Assembly (NCBI GenBank): GCA_949318235.1
Contig: OX439136.1
Location: 13,580,390 to 13,644,389 of the forward strand
Origin: Ecdyonurus torrentis
Taxonomy: Eukaryota; Arthropoda; Insecta; Ephemeroptera; Heptageniidae
Length of the DNA: 64,000 nt
Direction: 5' to 3'
Part shown: positions 14,970 to 28,903 of the stretch, in pieces
Layout: the number at the start of each line of letters is the position of its first letter
Numbering within the stretch: position 1 is the first letter of the stretch
The notes under the pieces: model-generated
Seen by the model: only the letters and a program-made list of their open reading frames with translations
What the model was told of the DNA's origin: nothing
The model's database searches: none
Translations under genes and position numbers: made by a program

Positions 14970-15970
14970 GCGATTATCTGAACAAACTACACTAATTCCG
15001 TATATTTAAATGAGAAAAACTAGACACACTTTTACGTTTTTAAAGCCATAGAAATTTTTTTTTTAAGAATTTTTGACAGTGATTATCCTTCATATTGAGC
15101 TCATTTACTGTAAAAAGTTTCAAAAAATAAAAACCGCGCTTTGTCTCGATCTCTCTATTTTTTTTTTATCAATAATATTCTTAATATTTTTGGCTATGTA
15201 TAAATTACAAAATAATAATAATAAAATTTAAAAGACATCATCAAATCACGCCAGTGAAATTATTTAAAAGTATATTATATATAAAGCAAATAAGGTAATT
15301 GAGAGCAAAAAATTGCATTTAATTGATTCATGTAATTTACTATTCATGTTTTTAAAAAATAAAATTTATTTAAAGTGTGTGATCTATTGATTTACACATA
15401 TATCCAAAGTTTCATATTTTTAAAACACTTTTTACATATAAATTACACGACTTTTTATTCATATTTTAGCATAGACTGCAGCATATCACGCTATTGCTAA
15501 TTAGTCGTTACGCATACGACAACATTAAAGTCACACATTTATAGACAAAATAACACAGATTCAGGAAATGTTTTAATTTTTTCAATCCAACAATTAGATA
15601 TTGAGTTATTAATTTTTTTAAGAAAGGTGCAAGCATTTTTTTTGAAGTGCTTTCACGACGTCTATTCAGAAGCATTGTAGCCTCCCGTCCCCCCTCTTTT
15701 TTTCTCAACGCTAGCGTTATACCGACGTATGCTCCTGTAGTGTGGAGCTTTCACAATTTTTATTGAGGAGGGCGCTGCATACGTGATTTTTTTTTATGAA
15801 GGCGCGCTTTGTTTTTAATGAATACAAATTAGAAAAAACATAGAAAATAGATAAAAATTAGATACAAAATATGAAAAATAACTTTCTTTATTGAATTATG
15901 GAATAAAACCTTTTTGATCGATTTTCTATAGGCATGCACTGCTTGCAGGGCTTACATGCACCAGCCGCCC

Positions 15971-15973
<3 letters not shown>
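13892..15973. mobile_element. hAT-like element inserted in a (TA)n array, 2.08 kb
   Basis: The left end CAGGGGCGGCTCGTGA and right end TGCACCAGCCGCCCCTG form a TIR of about 12 bp (CAGGGGCGGCT). Both flanks are TA array (13843-13891 and 15974-16011), so the immediate 8-bp flanks are both ATATATAT. That is compatible with an hAT 8-bp duplication but uninformative. A run of about 15 G lies at 13952-13966. No transposase frame is present; the best minus-strand frame (15508-15708) is a Lys/Leu-rich 66 codons that I do not recognise. It carries a family J copy and a (GA)n run at 14464-14507. Confidence 0.65.
14855..15085 (+). repeat. Family J repeat, copy 2
   Basis: It begins GAGCTTGTCGGTTTAGCGTG and continues through a poly(T) run, AAATGAGAAAAACTAGACAC, TTTTACGTTTTTAAAGC and a T-rich tail. 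It lies inside the 2.08-kb hAT-like element, so it inserted there or was carried along. Confidence 0.5.
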
Positions 15974-16017
<44 letters not shown>

Positions 16018-16309
16018 ATATATATTGTGAGATAATAATAATCATAATAGTTCATGGTAGAAAGCACTTTAAACTTGTTCGTCGTCCAAGTACAATTTTA
16101 TTATTAATAATAATGGTATGCAAAAGTTAAGTTAATGAAAATAACAAAACTCCCTCACTATAGAACTGTATATTACTATTACTCGTACGTACGTACATAA
16201 TACATAACTATAATATAAACAAATTTACAAATATACATACACGTGTATAAAGTTTAGTTGTTAGAAACATGTATTATTTTGAGTTTTTACCAGTATTATT
16301 TTTTTTTCT

Positions 16310-16615
16310 GGTGCTTGTTCTGCAAAGTATAGTGGGACTCTTTACAGTGATTGGCGGAACAACAAAATAAGACACATTCATTGGTTGATCTTGTTTTTTG
16401 AGCCGATAAAAGTGAGTCGCAGTGAGGAATGAAATTTTTTATATGAATTTTCGTTCATTCTTATCAAGTTCAAAGTTCTTTACGTAGAAATAACAATGAT
16501 CTAACATACATATATAACACTTAATAAACAGGTAATGACGTCATGATCATATGTTTTTAACAAAGGAAAATTTTTGAAGCTGAGTTGTGAGTAGTTTTTA
16601 GCACGAGCTTTAATA
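16310..16615 (+). mobile_element. Relative of the 11.7-kb foldback element
   Basis: It shares GCTTGTTCTGCAAAGTA, CAGTGATTGGC, ACAAAATAAGACAC, GAGCCGATAAAAGTGAGTCG and TTCTTATCAAGTTCAAAG with the 11.7-12.4 kb element, but only the central half of that structure is present. It has TGACGTCA at 16536-16543, where the larger element has TGACGTCG. It ends near GCACGAGCTT. It is non-coding. Confidence 0.65.
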
Positions 16616-16837
16616 TTGCATTAAATTTTATACATTTTTCTTAACTGTATTAATTTTATTCAGTCAACAGGATTTTGAAATTTAGAGATTAAAGGCCTAC
16701 ATAATTACTTAAGTTACATAAAATTAGGTTACGTTTTTCATTTTTTTATCACTGTAAAGGTACAAAGTGTGAGCCTTGCCCTATATTAATTATTATATTA
16801 TATTTTTTAATAAAATGAAGTTTTTTTCTTTTAATAA

Positions 16838-19000
<2,163 letters not shown>

Positions 19001-19415
19001 TAATGCCTCAATATGTTATGTTTGGCTTTTTGTCGCGTTATGACGGTCAACTTGGACAATACAGGATGTGAGACGTATGAGGTGATGGCTGATGAGACGA
19101 GTAACATGCAAACGAGAAAGAAAAAGAGGGGAGAGTGGGTGGGCGAGCATATTTTGATATAAAATTGAAGTAAAAGGTGGATACAGGAGTGGTCTTACTG
19201 CACGATTATTGTCAAAATTCTTGTTTTCTTCTTCAACAGCGAGCTCAGTTTTTCTTACGTTAGTCAGTGAGATTAGTGTATGTACCGTGCCATGCGCTTG
19301 TGATTTTTACTGACAGATGAGATTGAATTTGTTCTAATCTCAATGTACCATTATCATTGTTTATTGTTTGATCGTATTATTCACATTCGCATCAAATATT
19401 GATTTCAGTGATAAA

Positions 19416-19460
19416 ATGTGCAGAAAAAACGCAGGAATCATTTGGAAGTATTTTATTAAG
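19416..19460 (+). CDS. possible first coding exon (weak)
   Basis: ATG at 19416 opens 15 codons (M-C-R-K-N-A-G-I-I-W-K-Y-F-I-K) ending at AAG followed by GTAAGT, a consensus 5' splice donor in phase 0. The preceding 400 bp (19000-19415) are free of microsatellites and less A+T-rich than the surroundings. An initiator-like TCAGT at 19264 could mark a start site. If real, the gene runs rightward with a long intron. I found no convincing second exon and cannot name the product. TTTCAG at 19403-19408 could instead be an acceptor. Confidence 0.2.
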
Positions 19461-19786
19461 GTAAGTTTATAGATTTTTTGTTCTCCTTAAATATCTATTT
19501 ATCGAACTATTATGTTTACGATTCGTATAGATTTGTAACAGAACATCAAAAAAAAAAATTAGCTGATTACAGCCTATTTTATTTGTATGTTTAAAGGAGT
19601 AAATTATACGCAATTATTATAAACTAAACATTCCGTGTCCACATTTTTTTTTAAGTTATTTTTTTAATTTTTGATAAATATCACACAAATAATCATGCTT
19701 GGTGCGTTATATAAAATTAAAATGTACAATTAAAATCTTTCATGATTTTTTACAATTGTTTCTAAAATGGACTTCATTTATTGACA

Positions 19787-20243
19787 AATGAGGAAGGTGA
19801 ATTGAAATTTTTTTGTTGAGTTTATGATATTTTTGGAAAGAGCTTTAAAAAATTTTGAGGCGCTATTTTTTCTTAGGTCGATTGGAGCAAGCAAAGTATT
19901 TTTAATTAATTTTTGAAAATCGACCTAAAAAGACTCTGACGTCATCATTCCACTTTTTTCTCGGCAAATACTAATCGTTCGAGGTTCCGTAACCAGTTTA
20001 ATGAAATCAGCTCGTTCTCAGGATTTCAAAAAACTGGCTACTGAACCTTCTACGGTCAATACTTTCCGAAATAAATGCCCGATTGATGACGTCACAGTCT
20101 TTTTAGGACGATTTTCAAAAATTAATTAAAAATACTTCCCATGCTCCAATCGTTTTAAGAAAAAATACCGCCTCAAAAATTTTCAACGCTCTTTTCAAAA
20201 ATGTCATAAAAAGAGGGGGTTAAAAAAATTCACCTTCCTCATT
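19787..20243. mobile_element. Foldback element, about 457 bp, pairing end to end
   Basis: The left arm starts AATGAGGAAGGTGAATT; the right arm ends CACCTTCCTCATT. Pairing continues through TTGAGGCGCTATTTTTTCTTA, GACCTAAAAAGACT with TGACGTCA at 19937-19944, and GGTTCCGTAACCAGTTT, and mirrors back through TGACGTCA at 20087-20094. The arms are perhaps 80-85% similar by eye, so the whole unit could fold into one hairpin. No coding sequence or clear target duplication is seen. Confidence 0.75.
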
Positions 20244-21433
20244 GGTACTCAACTCGATAGATGAATTTTTTTCTTTTAATATTATTATTATTAAGTACGT
20301 ACAATACAATACTACATCAACTACATGAACTCCATGGCAGTTGAATGTTAACATACTCTACAGTTTGTGAAAATATGAAAAAAAAAAAAAACATGCAATT
20401 GAGTTGCTAAGTGTGGAAAAGAAAGACCGAGACATTGCGAAAGTATTTACGAATAACATTATAATAAATTTATTTTTTGATATTATTAGCAATATTAGCA
20501 TATTTATACCGAATCACAATATATTATTATAGTGTTATACTTATCGGTCTGAATAAGGATAAGAACATAATATAAATCTATTATTATTTACAGAGACTAA
20601 TATAATATTATTGTACGACATTATTATAACATCACTTTTATATTACGATATTAAAAGATGAACTATAGAGACGACAATATTATTTGCAATAATCTAGAAC
20701 AATAACAAAACAGAAATCGGAGACAAGAAGTAATAAACAAAGATATAAAAAAATATATATATATTTTATGATCATCATGAAATTGTCATCGTAATAAAAA
20801 CTTTGGTTTTTATTATTTCAATCAATTTACTTACTATGTGGTTATTATGAAAGTACTATAAAGGTGTATAAAAACTGCAATTGCAGCAAAAATATATTGT
20901 TCAATAATTTTGTAGGGGGAATATCTTTTAAATTTCTTGACCTCTGCTATTAAATAGAAAAAGAAATGTTGTGGTTTTGTAATAAAAAAAAATAATGTTG
21001 AACTTAAATCAAATAATTTATAATAAAATAGTTAAAATAAAAATTAATAAAATAAAGTTTTTATTGTATAATAATTTTATAAAATATATATTTATTTTTT
21101 AAATTATTGTATTTTAAAACAAAACATTTAATATGTGTTTATTTTAATTTTTTTATTAATTTAAATAATTGAGCTGCTGAATATTAGTAATTTATTGCCA
21201 ACGTTTATTTGTAAGGGAATCAATTTTTCTCAAAATTAGCTGAAATGTGATAAATGATAGATTCATCAAAATTGAATAATTAAACAACTTGCAGCATCCA
21301 TTGAAGAATTACATAAAAATAGTGACAAAAAGGCATTTTTAATTTAGTTTAATAATAGTCAGTTTTCTACATAATGTGACATTAATTATCACAGTACTGC
21401 ATAATTGTATTTAGTATAGAAAATAATTGAATC
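20244..21433. other. A+T-rich spacer
   Basis: This stretch is unusually free of long microsatellites but has no recognisable gene, RNA or element. Confidence 0.6.
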
Positions 21434-21757
21434 TTAAAGGCGTAGAACACTTTGAACATAAAAACTTATCTATAATATCCTAACATAACTATCAACATTA
21501 ATATGCCGGAATCATGGATTTCCAATTTTTTATTTTCCATTCACAAATGGCAGTTGCGGGTTTATGACGTCAAAGCTCACTGATTTCCACGCACGTGGAC
21601 TAGTGAGCTGTGACTTCATAAACCCACAACTGCTATGTTGTAAATGGAAAATAAATTAGAAACCCATGACTCCGACCAAATCAATGGTGATATTTACTAT
21701 TTAGGTATGTTAGGATATTATACAAGTTGTTTGTTCAAGGTTTTTCTATGCCTTTAA
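21434..21757. mobile_element. Palindromic TTAA MITE (family K), 324 bp
   Basis: TTAA is at both ends, with TIR TTAAAGGCGTAGAA at left and CTATGCCTTTAA at right. The arms (ATATCCTAACATA, CATGGATTTC and CATTTACAA-type blocks, GGGTTTATGA) pair around the centre, which reads CCACGCACGTGG. TGACGTCA is at 21565-21572. The terminus AGGCRTAG resembles family A (AGGMATAG), suggesting a shared transposase. Confidence 0.75.
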
Positions 21758-22318
21758 AGTAAAAGTTTTGTATGCATAATATTATACGTATGTTTTAATG
21801 TATACGAGACAAGAAAGTAATTATTTAATATAAACAAGACACTGCAAAGTAAAATAATTAGTCATGCGGTGTAGAATAATATACATGTTAAGTTTATATA
21901 ATTGAGGAATGGAAATACAGGTTTAATTATATTGTTTTACTTGCATACATTAGAGAAGTTTGATATAAAGCTGACTACATTTTCTTCTTAAAGATTTATA
22001 TTACGTCAAGTTTCATTCACACCCATTTTATGCAATTCTCATGTTACTGTAGTGTAGAGCTCTATAGGGATATTCTTAATGAGTAATTATTTTTATTCTA
22101 ATCCTGAGAAATTTGTAATTATAAATATAGCTTTTAATGGTTAAAGAGAAGCGAAACGAGTAAAACAAAACGAGTAAATCCTATTTAAAGAAATGAATAG
22201 AGATATGGAGACGAGTAGAAAGATAATAGTAAATTCTTAACAAAAACAACAACAACGTATACATTCATATATAGCGAATATCCAAAACGTACCCAGTAAG
22301 TGCAAATAGCTACTTTTC
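21758..22318. other. A+T-rich spacer
   Basis: Nothing recognisable beyond short AAC repeats near 22241. Confidence 0.55.
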
Positions 22319-22321
22319 TCG

Positions 22322-22395
22322 CCACTGGCGGCTCGTGACAGCACTTGGCACATGCGCGCGAAGGTAGTTTATACTATCTGAGCAACCTTGCACAC
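22322..22395 (+). mobile_element. hAT-type end fragment (tentative)
   Basis: CACTGGCGGCTCGTGACAGC resembles the CAGGGGCGGCTCGTGA terminus of the 13.9-kb element, and is followed by a G+C-rich stretch (CACATGCGCGCGAAGG). No second end was found, so it may be a solo or decayed terminus. Confidence 0.3.
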
Positions 22396-22535
22396 AGGGT
22401 TACTTATGCAAATATAATTTGATGGGTATTTTTTTTTTTTTCCATATTATACTTCGTTCATCATATGAATAATGATTATGAATATGAATGTAATGAATAT
22501 GATTATTCATTTTAATAAAATAATAATAAATAAAT

Positions 22536-22790
22536 CGGGCCGGCACAGGAAAAATAACACATTTTGTCAGTTTAAAAGTACTTTTACCAATATTTTTTAG
22601 AGCATTGATGTTAACAGGTTGAATTAGGTTTACAAGTCCGCGAGAAAAATGATAATTACAAAAAGATTAACTATAATTTTAAAAAGAAAATAAAAGTTGA
22701 CGTTTGTCCTATATTTTGAGCAATGTTATTCATTGCTCCAATATGGCGAAGCTCATTCAGTATGTCGTCATGAGCATTTATACACCTTGT
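22536..22790 (-). mobile_element. Family B MITE, inverted truncated copy
   Basis: Reverse-complemented family B blocks are present: GCATTGATGTTAACAGGTTG, GTCCTATATTTTGAGCAATG, ATTGCTCCAATATGGCG and TCGTCATGAGC. The distal terminus is missing on the left. The central palindrome has decayed to TGTCGTCA. Confidence 0.7.
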
Positions 22791-23770
22791 AGCAATTTTT
22801 TTTTCCTGTAATTAATAAATATCAGTTTGGAATTTATTAGAATAATTTATATTTTTATGTAATCATGTTCTCTCATTGTTCTCTTCTTACGGAAATTTAT
22901 TCACTAAGATTGCATTGCAAAATTTTTAATACTAAAATAAGTTAGTCATTTGAAGTATTAATGCTTGGCACAAGGAAAAGCAGAGAAAACTCTAATTTCA
23001 TTTAGCCTTTAGCATTTGCGTTATCCATTTTCTTTTTACTGCATTTAATTATTATTATTTTAGACTATACTGCATTCAAACTAAAAAACATATATAGGTA
23101 CGTTTTTTTTCTTCTTATTCTTCTTCTTCTTCTTCTTCTTTTTTTTTTTTTTTTTTTTGGAGTAATTTTTTTTAAAGAATTTTTAAATACAAAATAGATG
23201 TTACCTATTTCTTAAAATTGTCTACAAAATCAAATCATATAATAATAATTTTTTTTTATTACATTGCAGAAGAAGTTAAATTATGCTAGTTTTAAACAGA
23301 AGACAAAATTGTATCACTTTATAGAACCCCCTACTGTATTATACAAATATGTATACTCCGTAAAATAAACCCAAAATATGACAAAACGCAAGGGAAATAA
23401 AATCCCTCATGGTATCCACTATACTATATAATAACAATACAGCAAATCACTGCATGGTATACATATACTGTGTATACTAATTTATTACATTTTATATTCA
23501 TGAATGATACCCTTTTTATTTTAATACAATTTTATAAGCATAAAAAAAAAGACAATAAAAAATTTAATTATATTATAGATGTAGAAAAATAAATAATATA
23601 TTTCGTACACATACACACACATGAAGCTATTCATTTATATTTATTACCCCCCCTGTATATATGTAATAAAAAGAAATTGCGGTTTATTTTATATTGAAGA
23701 CGGGAACGAGGGGTGGAAAAAAATACATATAAGAAGGCTTTTTTTTTTTTGTAACCATATTGCCAATATA
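22791..23770. other. A+T-rich spacer
   Basis: It holds a CTT/TTC-rich run followed by poly(T) at about 23109-23158, and a short CA run near 23611. No gene is recognised. Confidence 0.55.
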
Positions 23771-25325
23771 TATATCGCTGTGGCTGCGGCCAAAGGGCGT
23801 ATGTGCATTTCAAGGTCGCCCCACAAAGGGCGTATGTGCATTTTTGGCCAGTTAAACAAAGGGCGTATGTGCAAATTTGGCCAGTTGAACAAAGGGCGTA
23901 TTTGCATTTCTGGCCAAAACGAAATTATTTCATTTTATTAAAAAGGGTATTATTTTACATGTTCCCTGTAATTTTTATGTGTTTTTGACTATTATTTTTA
24001 AATATACATACGCAATATATTGCACTACTTTAGCGGAAAATGATTTGGCCAACTAGAGATTGTAAAGGCGTATGTGCAACAGCAGGGCTACCACTTGTAT
24101 AATGTTGCTACTAAATGATGAACTACGTTATATTTAATGAATTTCGGTATTAATTTGCATTTTTTAACCAAAATATAAAAAAGGGTGAAATTAAATAAAT
24201 ATAACTCCTATTAATTATGTTGAATCCCAATATATTTTCATAATATTATGAAAATTTGTTTGGGTAGTATTTGTTAGATTTTTTTTCTGTTGTTGGCTAT
24301 TATTAACATGATGACGTCAGAAAACGATGTATATTATATTTTTTTTTAATAAATGACGGGAAAAAGATCATAATTTGATGGAAATATGTAGATTTATTTA
24401 TTTTGATGTTTTTAAATTTATCCTGTGCATGGAAATTGCAAAGTAAATTCAAATGGATTATCATATTGGATTTCTGATATAGTTAAATTTTAAATTATTT
24501 TTTAAATTTATTTATCTTTTTAGATATAATAATTTTACATTTTATCTTTATTTCTTCCTTTTTTCTTTTTTAGTTTTTTTGTGATATTAAAAAATTTACT
24601 CTGTAGCAAACTCAAAGTATTTTACGTAATTTTCAGATCGAGAAATAATGGCAGATATATATAGGCAGATATAGATATAGATATAGGCAAAACTGGTGTT
24701 GATTCTAATTATTTTCACCAAAAAATAAGATTGGCGGTATGGTATCATCGCACTAGTTTAATTAGAGAAAATTAATGATTCAACTGTGACTACGTGATCG
24801 CGATATACAGCGATATCTTGAGATTTCGGCGTGATTTCGCCTTCACCCACACTTCAATTTCTTAGTTTTTAAGTATATAATAATGCACAAAAGAATACAA
24901 TAAATATGTAAAATAATAATAACTTGGATAATCAATTTTTTGAGAAAACAAAATTCATTCAAAACAGAAACAATTTTCTTTTGTATTTCAAAAAATTAAT
25001 CCGCATAGTATTTGTTGAAAAAAAAAATCTACCATATTTTGCTAATTATATTTGTTAAAACTAAAAGTACATAAAATTCTTTATTATAAACATTTTAATT
25101 GCCAAAAAATGAACTTGACTTAAACATTCAATTTCCTTCTTCTTATTGTTTTAAACAGTTTTTTGTCTCTCCTGTAAAGTTATGAAAAATGCACATACGC
25201 CCTCTGCTGCAAACTGGCCAAATGCACATACGCCTTTTGCTGAAAACTAGCCAAACGCACATACGCCTTTTGCTGCAAACTGGCCAATTGCACATACGCC
25301 CTTTGGCCGCAGCTCCATCGATATA
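23771..25325. mobile_element. Foldback-type element with 33-bp subrepeat arms, 1.55 kb
   Basis: The left arm holds four copies of AAAGGGCGTATGTGCA starting at 23792, 23825, 23858 and 23891, exactly 33 bp apart, separated by TGGCCAGTTNAAC-like linkers. The right arm holds four inverted copies (TGCACATACGCC) starting at 25190, 25223, 25256 and 25289, again exactly 33 bp apart. The outer ends match as TATATCG...GCTGCGGCC and its reverse complement. One stray unit lies at 24064. The interior of about 1.25 kb is non-coding, with TGACGTCA at 24312-24319. This architecture resembles Drosophila Foldback elements. Because 33 is divisible by 3, the arm also reads as an 11-residue peptide repeat (KGRMC...), which is a by-product. 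Confidence 0.8.
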
Positions 25326-25458
25326 ATATAAAGCTAAGCACGAATAAGTGTAACTTATTTTTTTACTTTATGCATTTTTCATAACCCTCCCATTTATAAT
25401 AACAAGAAAAAGTACTTTTATCTTTTATATATAATAAAAAATATATACTTCTCTCTCT

Positions 25459-25460
<2 letters not shown>

Positions 25461-25549
<89 letters not shown>
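25461..25549. repeat. (TA)n microsatellite, about 89 bp
   Basis: A pure TA array preceded by a short CT run (CTCTCTCTCT). Confidence 0.97.
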
Positions 25550-25557
<8 letters not shown>

Positions 25558-25810
25558 TGTAAAATTTAATAATAAAATGGAACTAATTTAATAATATGAA
25601 GTCACTTTTATTTATGTACACATGTGTAGAAATGCAAGTATAATTTATATTTGTTTAGTTATTGTTATAAAATAGTATTGTATTTTTTTTTTCCTTTTAA
25701 CCACCATGTTTGAATTCAATTTCTGTCTTATTCATATTTATTAACGTGCAAATTAAAAGTAGCAAGAAATATTTGGTGCTATGGAATTATTTAGTCAAAA
25801 TAGCAATGCT

Positions 25811-26098
25811 TATAGACCCCTTGCACATCCTTGCGCTTTGTTGCTATGTTTGTGGTGCCTAATGCATTGTCCAGCGTAGGGGAAACATCATTTCTCTTAA
25901 TTTTTCACATAAAAAGAGTTTATTTCAACTGAACAAATTTTTCTCATGTTCTTCGAAGTTATTAGGAGCTAGAAATACGGATTTGATTGAGATTTGAAGC
26001 TTCTTTTGTTTAAAAAAAAAAGGACGTTTTTCCTATGCTGGCCTATGTATTCCTGACCAACACAATGGCGGCACTTAAATATGAGTGCAACCGGTCTA
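25811..26098 (+). mobile_element. Family I MITE, copy 1
   Basis: It begins TATAGACCCCTTGCACAT and ends GAGTGCAACCGGTCTA, giving a TIR of TAGACCSSTTGCAC type. Internal blocks include TTGTGGTGCC, GGGGAAACATCATTT, CGGATTTGATTGAGATTTGA and ATGTATTCCTGACCAAC. It is about 288 bp and non-coding. Flanks are compatible with a TA target. Confidence 0.75.
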
Positions 26099-26181
26099 AG
26101 AAAAATTATAAACTTCTTTTGAATTTTTAAGTATACATCAGTTCTCGGTCTTAATTGCTAAATAGATTTCTGAAAAAATTC

Positions 26182-26593
26182 TTAAGAGAATAGACTATAG
26201 AAGAAAACATTAGCTATATACATAATATATATAATATAATATACTTGATGAAACTTACATAAATATATGCATAATAAGAAATTTGGAAATATCTATATAT
26301 CTCTCAACTCATAAACCAACTGGGGTGATCAGACTGATCAGAAAATTTCAACTTATATATGTAACCCGCACAGCATTTGCATAATGATTTTTGTCTGTTT
26401 CTGACACTAGAAAATGAAATAGTCACGCAAACACGCAAATAGCGTACTCTACAGTTTTTCTCACGCTCTCTTGTAAGGCCACATTTACATCTGGTGAAAA
26501 AAAAAATCATTAGTTTTTCTAGATCCCATTTTGTGTTTTAATTATCATTAAAAAGTACACTAATATCTTGTTTCATGTCGTCTATGGCTTTAA
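26182..26593 (-). mobile_element. Family A TTAA MITE, copy 2 (inverted, diverged)
   Basis: TTAAGAGAATAGAC at left and GTCTATGGCTTTAA at right bound 412 bp. The central CRE-like palindrome has decayed to TGACACTA. The CACGCTCTCTTGTAAGGCC block remains. It is longer than other copies because of an A+T-rich insertion near the left end. Confidence 0.75.
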
Positions 26594-27617
26594 TGGCTTT
26601 TCCCGAAATGAAAAATTCTAAAAGTTTGCCAGCTTGTTTTCAATTGGTTACACGTCACTAGCGGTAACAAGCATCACTAACTTTTATTTTCAGGAAGAAG
26701 AAAAAGAAGAAGAAGAAAAAAAAAAAAAAAAAAAAAAACACGCTTCGTCTATTACAGAGCATGATTTACATTAACTGTAAGTTTGTCCAATGACCATATT
26801 GTGGTCTTTCGTTTGACGTAACTGTATCGTCAATATTCGATGACGGACGTCGATGAACGACAATGTTACGTGTAAAGTGAATGATAGGAAACCAATAATC
26901 TTTTCTATTATAATTTTGAGAAAAGACAACATTGTTTCTCTAACATATAGCTTTTGCAAACGGATCATAAAATTTTGCTCAACAATACGTGCACTTTCAT
27001 TGTTTTGCAACAATAATAGCAATGATAATACAAATTTATTGAGCAAAAAATTGTGCCGACATAAACAGTCAAGTCACAAACATTTAAGCATAAAATGATA
27101 AATAAAAGATACAATTTGTCGATTTCCGTAAAATCTTATATTTCAAGCATTTTGTATGGATGTTGCTTAAGGTTTAATTCTTTTAATTTTGTACAGTGTT
27201 ATTTCATTTTTTTTTATTAAGCACACAGAGTTTAAAGTTTCACGATCTAAAATTCTCTAAAAAGTTATTATGTATAATTTTTGCAATTAGCCTAAACTAT
27301 ATCTAAAACAAACAAAAAAAAAAGTTATTAAGCTAAATATATCAAATTAGTTAATTAAAGTTAATAATAAATTATATTCGTAGCTTTTTCATAATGAAAG
27401 AGAGAGAAAAAAAAGTAAAATTAACAAAACTTGGTGAGCTTTACTATATACTGATACAGAAAGCTATCGATAATTAACAATTCTTTTATAAACAAAACTA
27501 ATTGTGTCTGTCTGTCTATCAGTCTGTACATTCAATGTCTGTATCAAACGTAATTAAACCCAGAAGCATTTTACCTTCCTTTCTAACAATCAATCTTTTT
27601 TCTTTTATAGTTAACAT
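26594..27617. other. A+T-rich spacer with overlapping open frames
   Basis: Two overlapping frames on opposite strands (26771-27046 minus, 26853-27098 plus) span a slightly less A+T-rich patch. Neither resembles a known protein, and neither has flanking splice or poly(A) context that I can support. Confidence 0.4.
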
Positions 27618-27785
<168 letters not shown>

Positions 27786-28005
27786 AAAATTTAATCCTTC
27801 AGGCTATAATGTCTTTAACATCAATCGAACTAATCTCTATCAAAAGCTTCTTCTTACTAAATTCAAACCAAAATCTAAAAATACAAAAAAAAAAAAAAAA
27901 AAAAAAAAAATCGATAGTGATCTTTTCTTCTTTTCTTTGTTAAAAGATAACACAATAAAAGTTTAAAAATTGCTACACTTTCTTTTCAGGCAACATTCTT
28001 CTCTT

Positions 28006-28280
28006 TTAAGGCATAGACAACATGAAAACATTAGCAAAACATCACAAAACAATTGATGGGACTTGCATAAATAATATTAATTGGACTTATTCAAAACGCC
28101 GTAGCAGTGATCAGAACATTTTGATTTATGCAACCCGCACAACATTTCCATACTAGTTTTTGCCTGTTTCTGACGTCATAAACAGAAATATTCACTCAAA
28201 TTGCATACTTTACAGTTTTTTCACGCTCTCTTCAATGATTAAAAAGAACGTCATGTTTTGTTACATGTTTTCTATAATGG
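28006..28280 (-). mobile_element. Family A TTAA MITE, copy 3 (internal deletion)
   Basis: It starts TTAAGGCATAGACAACATGA and runs through TGACGTCATAAAC (28171 onward) to TCACGCTCTCTTCA. It then jumps to the terminal ATTAAAAAG block, so about 70 bp are missing. The far terminus is diverged near CTATAATGG. Confidence 0.65.
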
Positions 28281-28607
28281 AAATATTTGATGATTGACTT
28301 TGTTTATTTTCTTCGGTATGAACAAAAAGTATACTGTATCGTATTTTTTTACGCTAGAATTTATTAAAATAATAAAGCCATTTGAATGAATCTTTCACTG
28401 ACAAAGTATTGCAAAAATTAGTATCAAAATATTTCTTTATTAAAAAAAATATATAATATTTTTCTTTTTCTAATAATTTAAGTAACGAATGACATCGTAT
28501 TAATAATTTAATTATTAAATAATATATATTTATTTATTTATTATCATTAGTTTTATTTGCTTTAACTTAACTTCACTATGGTAGGTACTAATAGCTTCCC
28601 AACTGCA

Positions 28608-28903
28608 TATAGACCGGTTGCACTCATATTTAAGAGCTGCCATTTTGTTGGTTAGGAATACACAGTCCAGCATAGGAGAAACATCATTTTTATTTTTTTA
28701 ACAGCAAACAAAGCTTCAAACCTCAATCGAAGTCTTATTTTTAGCTCCTAATAAGCTAGAAGAATGTGAGAAAAATGCTTACAGTCGAAATATACTTTTA
28801 TTTTTGCGACAAATGAGGGAAAATGACGTTTCCCCTATGCTGGACAATGCATTTGGCACCACAAACATGGCGTCAAAGCGCAAGGATGTGAAAGGGGTCT
28901 ATA
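28608..28903 (-). mobile_element. Family I MITE, copy 2 (inverted)
   Basis: It begins TATAGACCGGTTGCACTCAT and ends AAAGGGGTCTATA, about 296 bp. It is the reverse complement of the 25.8-kb copy with the same block order. The flanking TA at both ends supports a TA target. Confidence 0.75.

Noticed and set aside
23792..23906. Regularly spaced 16-bp repeats that look like a small CRISPR array
   Set aside because: The units are mirrored by an inverted set 1.3 kb away, the linkers are conserved rather than unique, and the genome is eukaryotic. A Foldback arm explains it.
26771..27098. Overlapping opposite-strand frames of 91 and 81 codons
   Set aside because: There are no recognisable motifs or splice context. 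Hydrophobic and Lys/Asn-rich composition is expected from A+T-rich sequence.
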